A stretch of DNA of 64,000 bases from Clusia tigrina (taxonomy: Eukaryota > Arthropoda > Insecta > Diptera > Clusiidae): assembly GCA_920105625.2 (NCBI GenBank), contig OV050032.1, positions 78,659,879 to 78,723,878 on the forward strand, given 5' to 3'. The position numbers and the translations under genes are program-made. This document shows positions 57,031 to 62,248 of this stretch, piece by piece. How positions within the stretch are numbered: the first letter of the stretch is position 1; each line of letters starts with the position of its first letter. The notes beneath the pieces are model-generated. The model made no database searches and was not told the origin of the DNA. It saw nothing but the letters and a program-made list of their open reading frames with translations.

Positions 57031-59098
57031 AAAGTACTCGAGCTTCTTGTCAATTTAAGCTATCGCTCAAAGCTGCGCTACCCTTGAGTCCCAAATCAAA
57101 CACTGATAAAACTTCAAATGGCCCTAACTTCTATACGGCAGTCCTACACCTATCAAAGTTTGCAACATACAAATGCTTGTAACTTTGTATTGGAGCGTCA
57201 TAAAACTTTGAAATTTTGTAACAATAAAGTACTCGAACCTCTTGTCAATTTAAGCTATCGCTCAAAGCTATGCTACCCTTGAATCCCAAATCAAACACTG
57301 ATAAAACTTCAAATGGCCCTAACTTCTATACGGTAAGTCCTACACCTATCAAAGTTTGCAACATACAAATGCTTGTTACTTTTTACAGGAGCGTCATAAA
57401 ACCTTGAAATTTTGTAACAATAAAGTACTCGAGCCTCCTGTCAATTTAAGCTATCGCTCAAAGCCATTCTACCCTTGAGTCCCAAATCAAACACTGATAT
57501 AACTTCAAATGGCCCTAACTTCGATACGGTAAGTCCTACACCTATCAAAGTTTGCAACATACAAATGCTTGTAACTTTTTACTGGAGCGTCATAAAACCT
57601 TGAAATTTTGTAACAATAGAGTACTCGATGCTCTTGTCAATGTAAGCTATCGGTCAAAGCTATGTTACCCTTGAGTCCCCAATCAAACACTGATAAAACT
57701 TCAAATGGCCCTAACTTCTATACGGTACGTCCTACACCTATCAAAGTTTGCAACATACAAATGTTTGTAACTTTTTACTGGAGCGTCATAAAACATTGAA
57801 ATTTTGTAACAATAAAGTCCTCGAGCCTCTTGTCAATTTAAGCTATCGCTCAATGCTATGCTACCCTTGAGTCCCAAATCAAAGACTGATAAAACTTCAA
57901 ATGGCCCTAACTTCTATACGGTACGTCCTACACCTATCAAAGTTTGCAACATACAAATGCTTGTAACTTTTTACTGGAGCGTCATAAAACCTTGAAATTT
58001 TGTAACAATAAAGTACTCGAGCCTCTTGTCAATTTAAGTTATCGCTCAAAGCTGTGCTACCCTTGAGTCCCAAATCAAACACTGATAAAACTTCAAATGG
58101 CCCTAACTTCTATACGGTACGTCCTACACCTATCAAAGTTTGCAACATACAAATGCTTGTAACTTTTTACTGGAGCGTCATAAAACCTTGAAATTTTGTA
58201 ACAATAAAGTACTCGAGCCTCTTGTCAATTTAAGTTATCGCTCAAAGCTGTGCTACCCTTGAGTCCCAAATCAAACACTGATAAAACTTCAAATGGCCCT
58301 AACTTCTATACGGTATGTCCTACACCTATCAAATTTTGCAACATACAAATTCTTGTAACTTTGTACTGGAGCGTCATAAAACCTTGAAATTTTGTAACAA
58401 TAAAGTACCCGAGCCTCTTGTCAATTTAAGCTATCGCTCAAAGATATGCTAGCCTTGAGTCCAAATCAAACACTGATAAAAATTCAAATGGCCGTAATTT
58501 CTATACGGTAAGTCCTACACCTATCAAAGTTTGCAACATACATTGCCTGTAACTTTTTACTGGAGCGTCATAAAGCCTTGAAATTTGGTAACAATAAAGT
58601 ACTCGATCCTCTTGTCAATTTAAGCTATCGCTCAAAGCTATGCTACCCTTGAGTCCCAAATCAAACACTGATAAAACTTTAAATGGCCCTAACTTCTATA
58701 CGGTACGTCCTACACCTATCAAAGTTTGCAACATACAAATGCTTGTAACTTTTTACTGGAGCGTCATAAAACCTTGAAATTTTGTAACAATAAAGTACTC
58801 GAGCCCCTTGTCAATTTAAGCTATCGCTCAAAGCTATGCTACCCTTGTGTCCCAAATCAAACACTGATAAAACTTCAAATGGCCCTAACTTCTATACGGT
58901 ACGTCCTATACCTATCAAAATTTGCAACATACAAATGTTTGTAACTTTTTACTGGAGCGTCATAAACCCTTGAAATTTTGTAACAATAAAGTACTCGAGC
59001 CTCTTGTCAATTTAAGTTATCGCTCAAAGCTATGCTACCCTTGAGTCCCAAATCAAACACTGATAAAACTTCAAATGGCCCTAACTTCTATACGGTAC
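57030..59098 (+). repeat. Right-end satellite segment with private variants
   Basis: About ten monomers before the transposon. Several carry changes not seen elsewhere: ACGGCAGTCC (about 57136, one base short), GAGTACTCGATGCTC (about 57618), GTTACCCTTGAGTCCCC (about 57664), TCAATGCTATGC (about 57850) and CTAGCCTTGAG (about 58450). The part at 58.3-59.0 kb still resembles the 1174-bp unit in order (TACCCGAGCC, GCCGTAA, CATTGCC, CCCCTTG, TGTGTCCC) but is more diverged, so it is probably an older copy. The last monomer is cut after ACGGTAC by the retrotransposon. Confidence 0.75.
59095..59098 (+). other. Probable target site of the retrotransposon (GTAC)
   Basis: The satellite runs to CTATACGGTAC and the LTR begins with TGTGAGGAGC. 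In uninterrupted monomers the same block continues as GGTACGTCC. Ty3/gypsy integrases usually duplicate 4-5 bp, so GTAC (or GGTAC) is the expected duplicated target. The other flank lies beyond the window and cannot be checked here. Confidence 0.55.
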
Positions 59099-59107
59099 TG
59101 TGAGGAG

Positions 59108-59185
59108 CAAATTTTAGGCGTAAATTTGCCCCTACATATTTAGTTTTGCCATAACGCCCCGCACGTGTATATTTAAAATAGGGGC
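59108..59185 (+). repeat. Inverted repeats near the LTR 5' end
   Basis: CAAATTT (59108-59114) and AAATTTG (59122-59128) form a 7-bp palindrome around TAGGCGT. GCCCCTA (59128-59134) pairs with TAGGGGC (59179-59185), enclosing an AT-rich 44 bp. They could form a cruciform or act as a dimeric protein site; no function is known from the sequence. Confidence 0.6.
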
Positions 59186-59531
59186 CAAGTGCTTAAACAA
59201 CCAACCCTAAAATATATACGTAAATAGTCCTAAGAATTTGGCACCTCCCACTTTCATTGCTAAAACCACACACACAACCGCCATCATATTTAGTGCAGCA
59301 GCCATCATACAAGTGAGTCTAAGACACCTCCCACCATAGTAATGCTACCAACAACAAGTGTTATACTCAGCATCGGGAGGACAGAAGACACAGCCACAAT
59401 TAAGTCAGACAGTGGAACCCTGTGATAAGCGACGAAAAACATGCAACGAAGTCAACAACGCAAGATAACACAGGAGAATATCACACAAACAATTGTGCAA
59501 CCGGCTGACCACAGCTAAAATAATATAAATT

Positions 59532-59635
59532 TACAACAACAGTGCCCAACGCACTGATATGAATTCACAACAACAGTGCCCAACGCACTGATATGAATTT
59601 ACAACAACAGTGCCTAACGCAATGCTAGAATTTTA
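59532..59635 (+). repeat. Three copies of a 34-35-bp repeat in the LTR
   Basis: ACAACAACAGTGCCCAACGC starts at 59532 and recurs at 59566 and, with CCTAACGC, at 59601. Copies 1 and 2 are followed by ACTGATATGAATT; the third decays to AATGCTAGAATT. It lies in the presumed U3 region, where short repeats often carry enhancer sites (inference only). Confidence 0.85.
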
Positions 59636-59853
59636 CAAGAGATCGCGACAGAAGTTGCCGACTGCATTAGTTCGGAAAATAACCCACTAACAACACCCAA
59701 AAACGAAGGCCAAGCACAAAGTGGAACACGACAGACCGATCGCTAAGCACACGAACAGACCGGACAAAGCATAAAGAGGAGAAGCAAAATTAAATATCCA
59801 ATATTTAATATTTTTAAATATTTTATGCCATCGATATAAAATATCAACAAAGT

Positions 59854-60002
59854 GCTGAAGGTGGCCGAAGGACAAATAGCAACAACAACAAACAACACAA
59901 GGAACAACAACAAGGTAATATTGAAGGTGGCCCAAGGGCAAAAACTTACAAGAACAACAGCGAGAAAGCAACAACAATGTGCTGAAGGTGGCCCAAGGTC
60001 AC
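59854..60002 (+). repeat. Three copies of a GAAGGTGGCC(C/G)AAGG motif in CAA-rich DNA
   Basis: TGAAGGTGGCC followed by AAGG occurs at 59856, 59922 and 59983, separated by CAA/ACAACA-rich spacers of about 50 bp. A reading frame of 81 codons crosses this stretch (59852-60097), but it is low-complexity (Asn, Gln, Thr-rich), lies in U3 upstream of the likely transcription start, and resembles no known domain, so I do not call it a gene. Confidence 0.75.
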
Positions 60003-60105
60003 ATTCAAACGAGAAGAACAATGCGGGAAACCGTAGCAACATGCCACAACAAACTACAGTTCCCGCACAACAACAACTATTGGATGATCTACGCTAAACC
60101 TGGAG

Positions 60106-60149
60106 CATAAAAGCAGGAGCAACTGGCAACCCAGTCTTTTTTTTCATTC
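60106..60149 (+). promoter_or_regulatory. Candidate LTR core promoter
   Basis: CATAAAAG at 60106-60113 resembles a TATA box. Two initiator-like sequences follow: CCAGTC with A at 60133 (27 bp downstream, and AGAC at its +28, the usual DPE place) and TCATTC with A at 60146, which fits the Drosophila Inr consensus TCAKTY. Which A is used cannot be told. If either is right, R starts here and includes the 76-bp array. Confidence 0.4.
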
Positions 60150-60193
60150 GGCAGCACACAGACCAGACGCATAGTACTAAACAAAGTTATACG

Positions 60194-60754
60194 CACTGAC
60201 AGACGCAACAGAAGCTAGGGGAATCTAGAGGAGATTATGGTTTATAATCGATTCTCTGCTAGAAACCCACACTGACAAACGCAACAGAAGCTAGGGGAAT
60301 CTAGAGGAGATTATGGTTTATAATCGATTCTCTGCTAGAAACCCACACTGACAAACGCAACAGAAGCTAGGGGAATCTAGAGGAGATTATGGTTTATAAT
60401 CGATTCTCTGCTAGAAACCCACACTGACAAACGCAACAGAAGCTAGGGGAATCTAGAGGAGATTATGGTTTATAATCGATTCTCTGCTAGAAACCCACAC
60501 TGACAAACGCAACAGAAGCTAGGGGAATCTAGAGGAGATTATGGTTTATAATCGATTCTCTGCTAGAAACCCACACTGACAAACGCAACAGAAGCTAGGG
60601 GAATCTAGAGGAGATTATGGTTTATAATCGATTCTCTGCTAGAAACCCACACTGACAAACGCAACAGAAGCTAGGGGAATCTAGAGGAGATTATGGTTTA
60701 TAATCGATTCTCTGCTAGAAACCCACACTGTCAAACGCAACAGAAGCTAGGGGG
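60194..60754 (+). repeat. 76-bp tandem repeat array, about 7.4 copies, each with a hairpin
   Basis: GAAGCTAGGG recurs every 76 bp at 60211, 60287, 60363, 60439, 60515, 60591, 60667 and 60743. Units are nearly identical: the first has GACAGACGC and the last GTCAAACGC where the others have GACAAACGC. Each full unit contains GATTAT-GGTTT-ATAATC (first at 60233-60249), extended outward by AGAGGA against TTCTCT with one G-T pair and a 2-base bulge, giving a stem of about 12 pairs. The array lies between the candidate start site and the poly(A) signals, so it should be in R and hence at both ends of the RNA. A role as enhancer, insulator or RNA structure is possible but unproven. Confidence 0.95.
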
Positions 60755-60831
60755 ACATATAGTTCAACTGTGTCCGTATTTAAGATTAGTAAAATAATTG
60801 TATCAAGTAGTTAAGCCTTTTTTTTTAAATT

Positions 60832-60846
60832 AATAAATAAATAAAA
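60832..60846 (+). terminator. Overlapping AATAAA polyadenylation signals of the LTR
   Basis: Three overlapping AATAAA hexamers start at 60832, 60836 and 60840, just after a run of nine T. The cleavage site would lie about 10-30 bp downstream, giving a U5 of under 100 bp. The satellite monomer also contains AATAAA once per 196 bp, so the motif alone means little; its place late in the LTR is what supports it. Confidence 0.6.
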
Positions 60847-60895
60847 TAAGTAAATCAACGTAAACAAGCTTTGAATACTTTAGAGATTTTCTGTA

Positions 60896-60944
60896 AACGA
60901 CTCCTGGCAATCCGGCGAGCTTACCCCGGCGAAAACGAGTCGTT
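60896..60944 (+). other. U5 terminal hairpin beside the primer site
   Basis: AACGACTC (60896-60903) is perfectly complementary to GAGTCGTT (60937-60944), an 8-bp stem enclosing 33 nt with two CCGGCG-like blocks. It ends 3 bp before the LTR edge and 4 nt before the primer binding site. Retroviral U5 regions commonly hold hairpins that help primer placement and integrase recognition; that role here is inference. Confidence 0.65.
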
Positions 60945-60948
60945 ACAG

Positions 60949-60966
60949 TGGCGCCCGAGCAGGGAC
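60949..60966 (+). promoter_or_regulatory. Primer binding site, tRNA-Lys type
   Basis: TGGCGCCCGAGCAGGGAC begins one base after the LTR end. It differs at one position from the 18-nt site complementary to the 3' end of tRNA-Lys(UUU) used by lentiviruses. The opening TGGCGCCC is shared with other tRNA-Lys-primed insect gypsy elements. It fixes the LTR 3' border and the + orientation. Confidence 0.9.
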
Positions 60967-61045
60967 ACTCAGAATAAAGAGAGTAAATACATACAACAAA
61001 GCTATATTATCCAACCCACGTCCCATCACCAGAGTCTGACACAGG
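60967..61045 (+). other. Untranslated leader between primer site and gag
   Basis: This 79-bp stretch has no in-frame upstream ATG for gag. It would hold dimerisation and packaging signals in a retroelement; I see no clear motif. It ends with ACAGG before the gag ATG, giving A at -3 and G at +4, a good start context. Confidence 0.6.
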
Positions 61046-62248
61046 ATGGGAAAGACGAGTTGGGTGTACACCGTGCGAAAAGACCAACTGGTAGTCTGTT
61101 GTGTTGAGTTTGGCCTAGAGGCCACGGGCACAGTGGAAGAGCTACGAAAGAGGCTTGCGGAGTTCATCACCGACACAGAGATGACTCTAGACCAGGAGGT
61201 TCGGCTGGCAGAGCTACAGGCCCGACTCAAGAGGAGTTTGTCGCCAGGACCCAGTCCACACTTGAGAGCTAGCCCCAGCGCAGAGCGACCTATAAGCCCC
61301 GGAGCATCGACAGCCACGAAGAAAGCAGCGGGAATATCTGATACCGCGTTCCAGACAGTAGTCCCTGAAGTCTCGCGAAGCGGGATAGCCATCTACTCGG
61401 CAGTCATCGACCACGTTAGGAAATGGTCCTTGAAATATGATGGAGGGCATGACCCGATAGCTTTCATAGAGCGAGTGGAAGAATTATCGGAAGTCTATGG
61501 ACTAAACAAGCACATGCTGCCTCGAACTATGCCAGAACTCCTAAAGGAGCGTGCTCTGCTCTGGTATAGAAACAACAACCGAGCATGGGTTGATTGGGTT
61601 TTATTCAAAAAGGACTTCTTGAAGTTTTTCCTACCCACCAGGTACTTCGAAAAGCTGGAGGATGAAATTCGCCAACGACGGCAAAACCCACGTGAACACT
61701 TCAAACAGTACGTGGTAGAACTTCAAAACCTGCTGCGTCACGCAGGATACACGGAGGCCCAGAAGTTAGAGCGAATCTTTCGCAACAGCCTAGAGGAATA
61801 CCAGTGGTATGTCCGTCGAAAGGATTTCGATACGCTGGAAGAATTGGTGGAAATGGCGGAAGACCTCGAGGGCATACGTGGTGACAACGAGGCTTCACGA
61901 GCAGCACCACCAAGACCACCGCCACCACGACCACCACCAACACGCCACGAGATACAACCACGGGTCGAGCGCATGTCCCCATGCGAAACCAGAAACCGAC
62001 AAGTAGCACCGGCCAACTGTACCAACAAGGTGGTACCTATAAATCCACGAACAGCATGCAGAAGATGTGGTCAGTCTGATCATATAGCGCGACACTGCCG
62101 CAATGCCCAAGTACTTTTCTGTTGGGAGTGCGGTAGGAGAGGAACTAGAACAGTTGAATGCTGTAGGACGGTAGGGGGAAACGAGCGGGGCTGCCGCCAG
62201 CAACGAGGCATGGAGCAGCCCACGGACAACAAGCCTCAAACGCAGTAA
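61046..62248 (+). CDS. gag: Gag polyprotein of the Ty3/gypsy element (400 aa)
   Basis: Structural protein that assembles virus-like particles and binds the element RNA. N-terminal residues about 14-42 (QLVVCC to RLAEF) look like a SAP/LEM-type helix-turn-helix, a feature of several insect gypsy Gags. Residues 60-115 are Ser/Pro-rich linker. Residues about 115-275 fit the retrotransposon capsid family, with ALLWYRNN (170-177), FKKDFLKFF (187-195) and a basic/acidic helical run. Residues 287-299 are Pro/Arg-rich. Nucleocapsid: a standard CX2CX4HX4C knuckle at 338-351 (C338, C341, H346, C351), then CX2C...C at 359-372 (C359, C362, C372) in which the expected His is Thr367. The ATG at 61046 has A at -3 and G at +4. 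The stop is TAA at 62246; the last 82 nt overlap pol, where ribosomes probably shift to the -1 frame after Asn379. Confidence 0.92.
   Translation: MGKTSWVYTVRKDQLVVCCVEFGLEATGTVEELRKRLAEFITDTEMTLDQEVRLAELQARLKRSLSPGPSPHLRASPSAERPISPGASTATKKAAGISDTAFQTVVPEVSRSGIAIYSAVIDHVRKWSLKYDGGHDPIAFIERVEELSEVYGLNKHMLPRTMPELLKERALLWYRNNNRAWVDWVLFKKDFLKFFLPTRYFEKLEDEIRQRRQNPREHFKQYVVELQNLLRHAGYTEAQKLERIFRNSLEEYQWYVRRKDFDTLEELVEMAEDLEGIRGDNEASRAAPPRPPPPRPPPTRHEIQPRVERMSPCETRNRQVAPANCTNKVVPINPRTACRRCGQSDHIARHCRNAQVLFCWECGRRGTRTVECCRTVGGNERGCRQQRGMEQPTDNKPQTQ

Larger units (their letters stand above)
1..59098 (+). repeat. 196-bp tandem satellite array (about 300 monomers)
   Basis: The whole stretch is head-to-tail copies of one 196-bp monomer, phased here on the CTCGAG that opens the window. 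The consensus, counted by hand, is 196 bp with 73 G/C (37%). Very conserved blocks are CTATCAAAGTTTGCAACATA, ACTTTTTACTGGAGCGTC and AATAAAGTACTCGAGCC. Variable spots include the base after GTCAATTTAAG, the GGCCCTAAC block and the TATACGGTACG block. All copies read in the same direction; I saw no inverted monomer and no foreign insertion before 59099. Small indels make some monomers 194-195 bp. The length is close to one nucleosome plus linker, which is common in centromeric and pericentromeric satellites (inference). I do not recognise it as a named satellite. The recurring 61- and 72-codon reading frames are by-products of the repeat and change frame each monomer because 196 is not a multiple of 3. 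Confidence 0.98.
59099..60947 (+). repeat. 5' long terminal repeat (1849 bp)
   Basis: Limits: the left edge is where satellite sequence stops and TGTGAGGAGC begins; the right edge is GTCGTTACA, one base before the primer binding site. Ends are TGT...ACA, the usual LTR form. Most Drosophila gypsy-type LTRs are a few hundred bp, so 1.85 kb is long. Contents in order: an inverted-repeat region, CA/CAA-rich stretches with small repeats, a candidate promoter, the 76-bp hairpin array, poly(A) signals and a terminal hairpin. The second LTR is outside the window, so the limits rest on these internal signals, not on an LTR-LTR comparison. Confidence 0.85.

Noticed and set aside
235..58944. Dozens of 61-83-codon reading frames on both strands in the satellite, nearly identical to each other
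   Set aside because: They recur with the 196-bp period, overlap one another, lie on both strands, and shift frame every monomer. They have no domain, no start context and no conservation beyond the DNA repeat itself.
1..59098. rDNA intergenic spacer subrepeats
   Set aside because: No rRNA gene or rDNA promoter appears anywhere, and the array exceeds 59 kb with multi-level higher-order structure typical of satellite DNA.
1..59098. A CENP-B box in the monomer
   Set aside because: I looked for the TTCG...CGGG pattern in the consensus and did not find it on either strand.
59687..60042. Cys/Leu/Phe-rich minus-strand frames of 96 and 99 codons in the LTR
   Set aside because: They are the reverse reading of a CAA/GTT-rich repeat region and look like membrane segments only because of that base composition.
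59852..60097. 81-codon + frame in the LTR
   Set aside because: Low-complexity CAA-rich translation, lies in presumed U3 upstream of the candidate transcription start, and no recognisable domain.
60194..60754. CRISPR-like array
   Set aside because: The 76-bp units are contiguous with no variable spacers, and the context is a eukaryotic LTR retrotransposon.
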